Assembly: GCA_027422505.1 (NCBI GenBank)
Contig: JAPQWV010000127.1
Location: 496,001-560,000 of the forward strand
Reading direction: 5' to 3'
DNA from: Craterostigma plantagineum
Taxonomy: Eukaryota; Streptophyta; Magnoliopsida; Lamiales; Linderniaceae
Length of the DNA stretch: 64,000 bases
Shown here: positions 1 through 11,440 of the stretch, piece after piece
How the letters are laid out: each line of letters opens with the position of its first letter
How positions within the stretch are numbered: the first letter of the stretch is position 1
Program-made: the position numbers and the translations under genes
Notes under the pieces: model-generated
Seen by the model: the letters and a program-made list of their open reading frames with translations, nothing else
What the model was told of the DNA's origin: nothing
Database searches by the model: none

Positions 1-1454
1 CCCCACTTCATGCTCGGGTGCAGCTCGACGGAGATGATAACAAACTCGACCGCCTACCAAGATTGGTTCGTCGAGCGCTTCCCCGCCACGAGCTTCAACA
101 ACGAGATGAAATGGTACTACACGCAAGGAACCTCGTCCCCCGAAAACTACACAATCCCCGACGAAATGGTGGCCTTCTTCAAGAAAAATAGGGTTTCCGT
201 AAGGGGCCACGCAGTACTGTGGGACGCCACCAGGTTCATACAGGACTGGGTTAGGGTTTTACCCCGCAAGGAGATACTCATCAACGCCATAAGGCACGTG
301 GGGTCCGTCGTGTCGAGGTACGCGGAGGACGTTGTCGGGTGGGACGTGATGAACGAGAACATGCACAACAGCTACTTCGAGGACGTCGTGGCGGCGAACA
401 GTTCCGCAATGTTTTTTCAGATTGCGCACGCGATTTCTCCCGAGACTCCCTTGTTTCTGAACGAGTACAATACGATAGAGACGCCCGAGGATAACGCGTC
501 GATACCGTGGAAGTATTTGGAGAAGGTCGAAGAGACTAGGGCTTTCCCCGGGAACGAGCGCTTGGTGCTTAAGATTGGACTGCAGGGGCATTTCTTCGGT
601 AGGCCTAACGCGTCCTACGTGCGGTCTTGTTTGGATATTCTCGGCGCGGCGAAGCTGCCGATTTGGATCACCGAAATGGACACTCGAAGGGGTCCAACTC
701 AGGTAACTTTTCTTACCCCCGTAAATTCGTACAAATAAAACGTCGATGATGCACGACTAGTTTACTTGAAAGATTAAGCTTGAAGGAAGTATATTATATT
801 ATAATTTTAGATATTATATTTCCGACATGCCCATTCATGCTTCGGCTGATTTAGTTATTATCGGGCCTAAAACATGTTATTTTCATGTCAATAAGACCTC
901 GTTTGTCCTCTCAGCTCTGATACCATATTGAAATACCATTTTACCTAAAAGTTTAAGCTTGACGGAAGTGTATCAAATTTGAGTTTTATATATTTATATT
1001 TCCAGCAACAGTTGATTTCTTTTTTTTAAGAAATAAATTCCACTAGGCTGCAGAATTGGAAGATGTTCTGAGGGAAGTATATTCGCACCCAGCCGTCGAA
1101 GGGATCATACTGTGGGGCGGATGGAAGCCGAACATATGCAACGACACGTGCGTATTCATGCAGGAAAATTACGAGTTTTGGAACCGGTCGTGCGCAAAGA
1201 TGTGCCTCACGGACAACAATTTCAGGAACACGAAAGCTGGGGACGTGGTCGACAAGTACGTGTTAAGGGAATGGCGAACGACGAATGTGGTGGGAAATAC
1301 GAATGGGGACGGGGATTATACGATCAATGCGTTTCACGGCGAGTATTCGTTGTCTTATTCGCATCCTTCGATGAAAAACGTTGGTCGAAAAACGTTTAGT
1401 GTGACGAACGACGACGAGTCGTCGGGCCCGCTTGAAATTCTAGTTACCCTTTGA
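1..1454 (+). CDS. GH10 endo-1,4-beta-xylanase, 3' part
   Basis: Glycoside hydrolase family 10, a retaining endo-xylanase acting on cell-wall xylan. The gene runs off the left edge; the frame is open from base 1. Exons are <1..702 and 1047..1454, joined in phase 0 across a GT-AG intron, which gives ...RRGPTQ/AAELEDVL.... The acid/base glutamate lies in DVMNEN (codon 355-357) and the nucleophile in WITEMD (codon 673-675). The later HPAVEGIILWGGW segment is the usual end of the barrel. After it comes a C-terminal tail of about 90 residues typical of plant GH10 proteins. The N-terminus, including any signal peptide or carbohydrate-binding modules, is outside the window. Both catalytic residues are present, so the visible part looks functional. 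Confidence 0.93.
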
Positions 1455-2105
1455 TAGTTGTTCATCAAAGAACCAAGAAATTGTCATTTGACTATAGGAT
1501 TGAGTGAAGATATAATGTAATGATTAACGATTGAGTTTTTATTAAGCTGAAACTATAGTTGATGACGCAGACAGACGTCGAATGATTCAGTTTTCATCTG
1601 TTATGTAAGAGCAAAGGAGTTGAAGAAACCATGGGCAAATTTCTGCACTTTTCTATATTCCCATACACACCATCGATGAAGTTGTCCTATAGTAAATTAA
1701 ATACGATCAAGCTGTAAAGAAAAATGATGCTCAGGTTGCTTTAAACCAAAGAATAAAATAGAAATGAAATGAGATAAATGTTATATATGACAAGGATTAT
1801 TTCTATTCAATATGATTGATCATATAAGCTCACAGTCACCCATTGACCCAACAAAATCGATAAAGTTATCCTTTTTTCTGGGCCAAGAAGAAAAATTCGC
1901 TTGGTCTAATTTAAAGTCGGTTTTCCGCGACGCGAACCAAAATTAAGCCACTCTATTCCCTGCCCTTATCTTCATTTTAAAGGAGAGATTTTGAAGATAT
2001 CACATGACATGGCCTATTGTTTATTTCAGGCGTAACGTTTCGTTTCAGTGGGTTCTTTCTTGATTTTGCTGTGAAGAAAGGTGGCAAATTACACTACAAT
2101 TTGTT
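1455..2105. other. intergenic, GH10 3' flank and RIBA 5' flank
   Basis: AT-rich spacer of about 650 bp. I see no open coding segment with family resemblance. A pyrimidine-rich TTTATTTCAG near 2021-2030 could end a 5'-UTR intron of the next gene, but this is not secure. Confidence 0.5.
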
Positions 2106-4604
2106 ATGGGTTCGATCAATTTTTCGTGCTCGTCGACAACTCTTGCTCGCTCAAGGTAAATCTTTTCCCTGTCTTTCTCATCGACATCTCATCTACAGAT
2201 GTGAGTTTCCTTCTTTCTGTGTTTTCAATTGATTGACGAAAGAACCGTTGTTGAGCTGTTTCTGTACCAAACTATGTCGACCTCAGTTCTTTTTTCTAGC
2301 CTAATGTGTTATATAGATTTATGTGTTACCCTTTCGGTTTCTTTTGCATAAGGTTTTAATTCAAAATTCTACTCTTCATCGGTAAACGATCTGGGAATCT
2401 CTTGAGAGATCAATCTATGGTGGAGTTTTAACTTGAAGTTGAGGAGTGAATATGGCTATAGAACAACAGTTGGTTCATTTATGTAGCTCCGAAAGTAGAC
2501 CTAATTCACAATTCTATTTGATGGGCTATTTTCTTCAATCGTAAGCTAATTTAGCACCTCAAGAAAACGTTTTTCCCTCACGTCTTTTTCCCTCTCATCG
2601 ACACGCTGGCTCGCCTTTCCCCTTGCAAGGACGCTGAAGAAATCGTGGCTGTTCAACGGCGGAGAATTCCTAAAACTGGCGAACGCAAAAAAAGTAGGCT
2701 TCATCTCAAAACCCACCATCAAAATCATATCTGCTCTGCTCTCCGGCGAAAACGAGCTCTCCTCTCATCCCAACGGTTCGAAAATCGCCAGCAATGCGAT
2801 CGTCGCTGACTTGTCAGCCAATATTGAAAAATTAGGATCACTTTCCGCCGACTTCAACAACGACGAGTTCGATTTGGACAGGCCATCGCGAGGCTTCTCG
2901 TCCATCGCTGAGGCAGTCGAAGACATTCGTAATGGAAAGGTTTGTCTTGTCCTCTTCTTTTTTCCGTTTATGTTGAAAGTTTTCGTTTTGAGGGTCGATC
3001 TCGATTGTTTGCTTATAGATGGTCGTTGTCGTAGACGACGAAGATAGAGAGAACGAAGGAGACCTAATCATGGCTGCCTCCAAAGTAACGCCAGAATCCA
3101 TGGCCTTCATTGTGAAGCACGGAACTGGGATAGTCTGCGTTAGCATGAAAGAAGAAGACTTGGATAGGCTAAAGCTTCCCCTTATGGTGAAGGAAAACGA
3201 GGATAAGCTTCGCACAGCGTTCACTGTCTCCGTGGTAAGTCATCTTTCTGGAAATCGACATTTTAGTTCATTTCTTGATATAGAGAAGAAATTGCTCGGA
3301 AATTTATTCCTAGGATGCGAAAAATGGGACGACCACGGGCGTCTCGGCGAGGGACAGGGCGAAGACGATACTTTCCCTCGCATCCCAAGAATCGAAGCCT
3401 GAGGATTTCAATAGGCCCGGGCACATTTTCCCGTTGATGTACAGAGAAGGGGGCGTTCTTAAAAGGGCTGGGCACACCGAGGCCGCCGTGGACCTTTCGG
3501 TCCTAGCCGGGCTGGGACCCGCCGGGGTTTTGTGTGAGGTGGTCGACGATGATGGGTCCATGGCTAGGCTGCCCAGGCTCCGTAGGTTCGCGGAGGAAGA
3601 GAGCTTGAAAGTCATCTCCATCGCCGATTTAGTTAGGTAGTAATAAATCTAACCGAGTGTGTAGTTAGTTTATTGGATGAGGGAGGCTTAGAAAAAACGC
3701 GTTGTTTTTTTTTTTCCCGAGCAGATATAGGAGGAAGAGGGATAGGCTGGTGGAACATGCTTCGGCCGCCCGCCTACCTACCATGTGGGGCCCGTTCACC
3801 GCGCACTGCTACCGATCGATCTTGGACGGGATCGAACACATCGCTATGGTCAAGGCGAGTGTGATTTATTTGCATATTTTCGTCGAAGGGTAGATATCTA
3901 TGGAATCAATTTAGGGGACATCATATGCGAAACTCTAGAATTTTTTGGCATATAATTTAGGGTTCTGGCGAATTTTTGAGGGGTGGCATTACTAACTTCT
4001 AATATTAAGCAATTTTTGGGCAAAACCCTGGCAAATCTTGAGGGTTCTGGCGAATTTTGACGTAAAATGTCCCTAAATTGCTTAATTAAAAAACACATGG
4101 CAGGGCAACGTAGGGGAAGGCCTGGACATACTGGTCCGGGTGCACTCCGAGTGCCTGACGGGGGACGTGTTCGGGTCGGGCAGGTGCGAATGCGGGCGCC
4201 AGCTGTCCCTCGCCATGGAGGAGATCGAGGCGGCAGGCAGGGGCGTTTTGGTCTATTTACGCGGGCACGAGGGGCGGGGGATAGGCCTCGGGCACAAACT
4301 TCGGGCCTACAGCCTTCATCACGAGGACGAGGAGGAGGAGGAGAAGGTCGGGCCGGGCGTGGACTCGAGGGAGTATGGGATTGGAGCTCAGATATTGAGG
4401 GACCTTGGCGTTCGGACAATGAGGCTTCTGACGAACAACCCTTCAAAATACGGCGGGCTCAAGGGTACGGGCTTGCCGTGGTCGAGCGGGTCCCGCTGGT
4501 GGGCCCGCCAACAAAGAGGAGTGAGATGGATTAGGAAAGAGCTGTGCGGTTCGGGCCGGGTTGGATCGGGCAAAAAGGAAAGCAAGAAGAAATGCATAGT
4601 GTAA
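2106..4604 (+). CDS. RIBA: RIBA bifunctional DHBP synthase / GTP cyclohydrolase II, C-terminus frameshifted
   Basis: Plastid enzyme for the two entry steps of riboflavin synthesis: ribulose 5-phosphate to 3,4-dihydroxy-2-butanone 4-phosphate, and GTP ring opening. Exons 2106-2155, 2564-2939, 3019-3234, 3314-3636, 3725-3854 and 4104-4604 join in frame. The N-terminus is a Ser-rich transit-like leader. The DHBP synthase half has [11 protein letters not shown] and RPGHIFPL. The cyclohydrolase half has the zinc cysteines in [17 protein letters not shown] and the [10 protein letters not shown] loop. Intron 5 (3855-4103) starts with GC, not GT. After [11 protein letters not shown] (near 4465) the conserved continuation [12 protein letters not shown] lies one frame away, so about one base is missing relative to the family; the in-frame ending is unrelated and stops at 4604. 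Either a real lesion or an assembly error. Confidence 0.88.
3855..4103 (+). other. GC-AG intron in RIBA
   Basis: The exon ends ...ATGGTCAAG and is followed by GCGAGT; the acceptor is ACATGGCAG. Joining gives [20 protein letters not shown], which matches the expected family sequence. No GT donor nearby preserves this. The intron carries degenerate direct repeats around GGTTCTGGCGAATTTT. Confidence 0.75.
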
Positions 4605-5273
4605 GGAATGCAAGAAATGTTTATTCTGTAATTTAACTTATATAGATTTCTCTCCATTTTTTTTAAAGAAAGATGCATTGAGTTTCAACTAGTGGTTGAT
4701 TATTAGTAAGCGGACTCCATCCAATTTTGGTGTGAAAATGATCCGTTTTCAGCAGGAAACTTGGGTATTATTACAATACTGATGTTTCGTGTATATAGTG
4801 TATATATTCCTAGATTTTGGCAAATCATTGACCTACAATCATTATGGAAACAATTAATTGAATCATAAAAACTATAAAATTCGGGTAGTAATTCACTGCG
4901 AGATTTTTCTTTTACCATAAGGATAATAATTTATTTAAAACGCGTAATACTATTAATGTATCCGTTACATTTATGGCTAGTAAATCACAGCTCATGCCGG
5001 GAACCGCGTATATATTGTTCATGACCAAAGGAAAGGTAAGAACTATATTACGGCATGATTTCCCCTTAATCCTCACCGTTCAAAACACGAGAAGTTCTAA
5101 TCTAACGGTCCAAAAAAAGATACCCGATGTCACTCCTCCTCGTACCCTCTCTTCTTTATATATGCATACGCACAAGCTAAGTAACGAAGAGCAGTAGAAA
5201 ATCAAAGATCACTCTTTAACATAGTAGTTTTCAAGGATTTTGCTCTAATATAAACTCTTACAAGTTTACCAAA
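4605..5273. promoter_or_regulatory. RIBA 3' flank and AGP promoter with TATA box
   Basis: About 670 bp without a gene. The right end is the promoter of the arabinogalactan gene: CTTTATATATGC at 5154-5165 is a TATA box about 115 bp before the ATG at 5274. That fits a leader of roughly 80 nt. Confidence 0.6.
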
Positions 5274-5669
5274 ATGTCCGTTTATAGTGTTTCGGCAGTA
5301 GCTATGCTCGCAGTGCTGTTGGTCTCCGCCGTCGCTCGACCGCCCCATTCGGCACCATCCCCGGCGCCTGTACATCACGCGCCGTCGCCTAATTACTCTC
5401 CTACGCTGAGTCCCATGGCGTCTCCTTCTCCGGCTCCTAAGGCGGCGCCTCCGTCTCCCTCTCCCTCGCCCGCGCCTCATGAGACAACAACTCCGCCGGC
5501 GGCGCCTCCTCCATACGTTTTGCCGCAGCCGCCCTCGGCGGATGTTTCTCCGACGTCTTATGACGCTCCTGCGCCGGCACCTACTCGCAGCGGCGGCGCG
5601 TTATCCGTCCGAGTCGGTTTCGCTGCTTCTGGCTTGGCTGCTTTGCTCGCAGTTGCTGTCATAGCTTGA
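5274..5669 (+). CDS. classical arabinogalactan protein
   Basis: Intronless 131-residue proteoglycan backbone. Residues 1-21 form a signal peptide ending ...LLVSAVA. The mature part is rich in Pro, Ala, Ser and Thr, with repeated AP, SP and TP dipeptides (SPSPAPKAAPPSPSPSPAP), the sites of proline hydroxylation and type II arabinogalactan addition. The last 25 or so residues are a small-residue-rich hydrophobic stretch (RVGFAASGLAALLAVAVIA) fitting a GPI-anchor signal. The product is expected at the outer face of the plasma membrane and in the wall. The family (classical AGP) is clear; the individual ortholog is not. The start is the first ATG after the TATA box. Confidence 0.9.
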   Translation: MSVYSVSAVAMLAVLLVSAVARPPHSAPSPAPVHHAPSPNYSPTLSPMASPSPAPKAAPPSPSPSPAPHETTTPPAAPPPYVLPQPPSADVSPTSYDAPAPAPTRSGGALSVRVGFAASGLAALLAVAVIA

Positions 5670-5977
5670 GTTTTTGTCTACTTTCTTCTTATTCGTTGTA
5701 TTTTTTCTTTCTTCTTATTACCGAGAGTCACTTTGTCCATTTATAATATAACTACTTAGAAAAAAGCCAATTTGATGTTATCTATAACGTTTCGGAACGA
5801 CGATTTTTCTATATACAACTCTCAAAAAATTCGTATAATAGACGATATTGGTTAAGCGACAAAAAACACCTTCGTTATCACCAATTAAAGACTGATTTAG
5901 CAAGAAAACCCTAATGTCGTCTTACTCTCTCTTACAATAATATATCACAAAATTGCTTAAAAAAGCCCATTGTAGTA
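5670..5977. other. AGP 3' UTR and ATL upstream region
   Basis: About 310 bp, AT-rich, holding the 3' end of the AGP gene and the short upstream region of the RING gene. No clear TATA box or other site is visible. Confidence 0.5.
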
Positions 5978-6814
<837 letters not shown>

Positions 6815-6938
6815 CGTGTGCCGCAGATTAGTGACTGAAAACACCGTTTTTTTCTACCGAAAGGTCTGCAAAAATATGGAGTCTTCGTTCAATGAAGAAA
6901 GAGGTGATCTTGTTTGTAGGGTTTGTTTTTAGGCATAG

Positions 6939-6981
<43 letters not shown>

Positions 6982-7677
6982 CAACGCAGAGGCACTTTGA
7001 ATGAAAAAAATTCAGGATTTCGATGGAATTAATGCTCCCTCGCTCTCAATTTTTTTTGTCTCTTAGCTTGTTTGCTTCATCGTTTTAGACGAACGCTGTC
7101 TCCACATGGCAAAAAGGACCCATGTTTGTATTGGGTTCTATTCTAACAACATGGTTAGGACAAACGGCTTGCTACGTGTCTTAAATAGATGATTTTTCTT
7201 TCTTTCTTTTCTCCTTTTTTTTTGTCTTCTTCCATCAACTCAAGTGTGTGGGCTCAGTACTCCATTGATTCAATGATGGTTCCTCCCAACAATGACTAAT
7301 CACTAGTAGAGATAAATCAATCAACTTTTTTAAATTCGGCAAATGTTTCATATATATTTGTTGTCACACATGACCGTTGAGTTCCCACCAAAGGTTCTCA
7401 CTGGTTGTACTATATGTAATATTTTGTCCTAATAGAAAAAAATTCACGCACTATATAGAGGCGCTTCATAGGGCTACATAAGTTGGAATCAAGATTTCAG
7501 TTTGTTGCCATTCTATGTTAGGTTGAAACCTCAGCTTTCATTTTTGGAAAATGACCCATTCCACTTTCCTAATTCTGTTCCAATTACAAAAAAAAAAAAA
7601 AAAAAAAAAAAACAAGCAAGTTACATCAATATAGTTCTTTCAGATTTATATTAAATGTCATCATCCGAACGTTAAAT
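6815..7677. other. intergenic with (TA)n and poly(A)
   Basis: No gene seen. It contains an AT dinucleotide tract at about 6947-6979 and an A25 run at 7588-7612. The sequence just before the tRNA is AT-rich, as usual for plant Pol III genes. Confidence 0.7.
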
Positions 7678-7761
7678 GTCAGGATGGCCGAGTGGTCTAA
7701 GGCGCCAGACTCAAGTTCTGGTCCTCTAACGAGGGCGTGGGTTCAAATCCCACTTCTGACA
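7678..7761 (+). tRNA. tRNA-Leu (CAA), intronless
   Basis: Class II tRNA fold. The acceptor stem GTCAGGA pairs with TTCTGAC with one G-T wobble, and discriminator A follows. The anticodon stem CCAGA/TCTGG encloses loop CTCAAGT with anticodon CAA. A long variable arm (GGTCCTCTAACGAGGGC region) and T arm GTGGG-TTCAAAT-CCCAC are present. The A box is at 7685-7695 and the B box GGTTCAAATCC at 7740-7750. A TTTT Pol III stop follows at 7766-7769. The anticodon loop is uninterrupted. It reads as a standard nuclear gene. Confidence 0.97.
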
Positions 7762-8424
7762 ATTGTTTTATTTTTTTCTATTTTCTGTCTTATTTAATTT
7801 ATTAATATGCATTGTCTATACATGTCATAGGCCCTCCTCAAATTCAAGTCTTTTCAGCCCACGTTCTTCGGCCCAATTATTTAAGGCCCAAGTCTTTGTT
7901 TTAGGCCCATTATATGATGTGGTGGCCCGGCCGTGCCCATATTCAAATAAAAACATCAAGTTTACTTTACTTTTCTTTCCTTTAAGCTAATTGTCAAATT
8001 GCCAATTGTAAAATATATATTGATGCATTAAATTTGTTCTTTCTCGCACAAGGTCGCCCATTAGATACGTATATGGATTCCCATGTACATAAGAAAGGAC
8101 ACTTGTCTCATGGTTTTGGTTGTAAAATATTTTAAAGAATTAAAAAGAAATTGCAGCAAGTAATCCACTAACTATTCATTATTTTATATAATTCCGTTCC
8201 GACTTGTCCTTCTCGATTGCTGGAAGTTTTAGAAAATAAAGCATCAGTTTGAATGAAAAATTTAGTAATGCCTATAATTGAGATATTGTATTTGTGGTTA
8301 TTTTCTCAAATAATGAATGAATCTTTTATTAATTGCTTGCCAAATGTAAAGCGATTCTGCACCGTTGGATCGTGGAAAAGATCACAAGTACAGCGCTAAG
8401 CTGTAATATTACGCAGGAAAAACA
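7762..8424. other. intergenic, tRNA to Mutator element
   Basis: AT-rich spacer. A short open stretch near 7763-7990 has no family resemblance. Nothing else is seen. Confidence 0.5.
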
Positions 8425-8809
8425 GGGTTGAGATCCTCTATTCCACTTTCTGTATTCCACTCCGTATTCCAACGAACGAAAATCGTTACACCTCCCCCCG
8501 ACAAGTGTTAAAACACACATAAACATCATTACACCTATGAATTCCATTACAACAAGTGTTTAAACGAAAAAAAAACCTCATTATTACGTATTTTTTTAAT
8601 ATGGAGTAGAAAAAATCAGTATTATATATTAAAATAGAAAAATACGTAATAATGAGGTTGTTTTTTTTATTTAAACACTTGTTGTAATGAAATTCATAGG
8701 TGTAATGATGTTTATGTGTGTTTTAACACTTGTCGGGGGGATGTGTAACGATTTTCGTTCGTTGGAATACGGAGTGGAATACAGAAAGTGGAATAGAGGA
8801 TCTCAACCC
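8425..8809. mobile_element. Mutator-type foldback MITE with 9-bp target duplication
   Basis: Two near-identical inverted arms of about 170 bp, starting GGGTTGAGATCCTC and ending with its complement, flank a loop of about 45 bp (near 8595-8640). Arm differences are few. Immediately outside the ends lies GGAAAAACA on both sides (8416-8424 and 8810-8818), a perfect 9-bp duplication. Very long terminal inverted repeats plus a 9-bp duplication are the hallmarks of Mutator-like elements. It has no coding capacity. Related copies lie at 17166-18049 and 18051-18198. Confidence 0.9.
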
Positions 8810-9511
8810 GGAAAAACAAAAGGCTTATAAGTAAAGTAAACGAACCGAACCAAGAGCGAAGAAATCTCATTTCGTCAATTTTTCTTTCCATTTCCTCTCC
8901 ACTCGAAGAAATCTTCCCATCAATGCACTGATCCGCTCGTTTATTCGGCTGAGGATTTCGTCCATAGTAATATCTGCTTTTCTGCTATTTGAGGATTTTT
9001 GTTTTCCATTTTAGGAGGGTTTTCTGATGGGGCGTTGATTGTCGGAACAAATAGTAATTGTGGTGAATTAGGTCGAAACTTTTAGACCATTTCCTTCCAT
9101 GGGTCGACGGAAAAAATACAAATTATTTTACCGTCTACACGCGTCGGTGTGCGAAATTTGATTGCTTTTCCGTCTCCTTTTGAAGAAAAATATTAGCTGT
9201 GATCTCGTTCCTTTTTCGGGACTTCTCTTTGCCCCCATTTTCTTAGAAACTTTGACCGTTCAGTTCGATTTTCGTGGGTTTGATGAATCGGGATTTCATC
9301 GAGGAGTTGGGTTTGTTGGTTGATTGCAATTTTGATCTCAGTTCAGCGTATATGATGAATTTGAGGGTTTATTGGAGGTGAAATATCAGGATTCTGCGTA
9401 GCTTAGTGTCTTCTTATACTGATTATTAGGATCGCGTTAGATAGTAATTTGGCTAGTTTACTGATCTGTGGTTTCCCTGAATCTCTAAGCATCAAAAGAT
9501 CAGATTGTTAT
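8810..9511. other. 5' flank and leader of PEPKR2
   Basis: About 700 bp. Pyrimidine-rich sequence at 8870-8910 resembles a transcription start region, and the rest reads as a long leader, possibly with a leader intron. The Mutator element lies right upstream. Confidence 0.5.
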
Positions 9512-11114
9512 ATGGAGTGCTTGGGGAAGAAGAGGAAGGGATTTCAGATCCCATGTGAATCTGAAGCTGATACTGGGAAAGGAGCCAGATTAGCCACCCT
9601 TTTGTCCCACTTGTCGCTCGAAGATTATTCAACGAGGAAAAAGATGTGCATGGAATCTCTTGTTTCGAAGATCATTGCCTCGAGCAGAAGCTTTGGTAAT
9701 GGAGCCATCACCGCCCCCGTGTGTGGGGCTGCTTGTTTGGAATCCTTAGGTCGAGGCTTGAAGAGAAAAATTGGCTGCATCGATTCAGCGACTCGATTGG
9801 GTAGGAAGAAGAAGATCGAACAGGATTACGAGCTAGGTAAAACTATAGGCCAAGGAAAGTTTGGATCGGTTATGCTGTGCTATAGTAAAGCGACTGGCGA
9901 GGAATTTGCTTGCAAGACTCTACGAAAAGGAGAGGAGATCGTACATCGAGAAGTAGAGATAATGCAACACCTTTCAGGGCATCCCGGCGTTGTGACTCTC
10001 AAGGCTGTTTATGAAGATGCTGAATCTTTTCACCTTGTCATGGAACTGTGTTCTGGCGGGCGGTTGCTCGATCAGATGACGAAAGAAGGCCGTTACTCTG
10101 AACAGAAGGCTGCTAGAGTAATCAGGGAACTGATGTTGGCTGTTCGATATTGCCATGAGATGGGTGTTGTTCACAGGGACATAAAACCTGAGAATATCCT
10201 CCTCACACCCTCTGGACAAATGAAACTGGCAGATTTTGGGTTGGCTTTGAGAATATTAGATGGTACGTTTACATCGTGGACTTGTACTTTCATATGAACA
10301 TATCGTTTAATGTATGGCAATTTTGCAGGTCAGAACCTAACGGGCACGGTGGGAAGTCCAGCGTATGTTGCCCCTGAGGTTTTATTGGGTAATTACGCCG
10401 AGAAAGTGGATATATGGAGCGCTGGTGTCCTCCTTCATGCCCTTTTGGTCGGTTTTCTTCCATTCCAAGGAGATTCTTTGGAAAGTATATTTGAGGCTAT
10501 CAAGAAAGACCAACTCGATTTTAACAGTGGTGCCTGGGAATCCGTATCGCAACCTGCTCGTGATCTTCTATCAGGAATGTTGACAAGAAACGTCGCTACT
10601 AGGTTAACTGCCAACGATGTCTTAAGTAAGTTGTTTCTTCTCACCTGAGAACCCTTTTAGTGCGATCAGTGGAATTCTTGTAATGAATGGGCTGTGCAGA
10701 TACTGTGATCATTCGAATTTGGGCTGACAGCGCATTTATGTAAATGCAGGACATCCATGGATAGCTTTCTACGCTGAACCCTCGCTAAACACCCTAACTA
10801 CTGAACCGAAGAAGAGACACATAAGGTCGCCTTCGAAGAGGTTAACCACTAATCAAGGCCAGGAGTCAGAGAGAAAAAGATCAGCACCTTCTTACAGCAC
10901 TCTCTATGACGACCCCTGCCCTAATTTCTCTTCGTCGAGCTGTTGCGAAGCAGTCGAAACTGGAGATGTTGGCCTCGTTGATGTGTTGACCGCTGCCATT
11001 TCCCGCGTTAGAATATCCGAGCCTAAGAGGAGCAGAATTTGCAGCCCATCGAGAGCCATCGAACCTCAGTGCTCTTCGAATTTGAAGACTGGCAGCCTCT
11101 GCAAAGCATTCTGA
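9512..11114 (+). CDS. PEPKR2: serine/threonine kinase PEPKR2
   Basis: PEP carboxylase kinase-related kinase 2 of the CDPK/SnRK superfamily. Exons 9512-10262, 10329-10625 and 10750-11114 join in frame to 470 residues, the length I recall for the Arabidopsis protein. The N-terminal region has the family segments SLEDY and RGLKRKIGCID. The kinase domain shows the glycine loop IGQGKFGSV, lysine FACKTLRKGEE, VVHRDIKPENILL, LADFGLA and YVAPEVL. The C-terminal tail keeps ISRVRISEPKRSR. There are no EF hands or autoinhibitory domain. The first in-frame ATG is at 9512; the longer open frame upstream has no ATG. All catalytic residues are present. Substrates are not known from sequence. Confidence 0.95.
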
Positions 11115-11440
11115 AACATTCATTAGAGTTAACAACGACCTCTATCATCTACCCCATGTTTATAGCGCTAATGGCTTGGTTTAGTTTAACTAATAGCATT
11201 GTTGTACTGCAATGAAGAAGTCGTGGTGTTTGTTAGGGCATCACACGACATGACAAGCTACTTCTGTACATAAGCTACTCACGTTTTTTTACCTTTTAAG
11301 CAGTGCTAATAATGTTGCTGATGAACTTTCACATTCACGTGGCTTTCTTGTCTTCCCCATTTACTTTTGCAATTTTCTAAGCTTTTCTTACAGTTTAATA
11401 CTTACTACTAACTGTAATAACCAAGAATCTTCCCTTTTCT
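11115..11440. other. PEPKR2 3' flank and GT61 promoter
   Basis: A 326-bp spacer with the PEPKR2 3' UTR and the start region of the next gene. No distinct TATA box is visible. Confidence 0.5.

Noticed and set aside
4067..4534. Separate 155-aa open frame overlapping RIBA
   Set aside because: Its only family-like part is [12 protein letters not shown], which is the shifted RIBA C-terminus, not a second gene.
8329..8547. Small open frame within the Mutator element
   Set aside because: It lies in a terminal inverted arm and recurs in the other copies only as palindrome sequence; no transposase resemblance.
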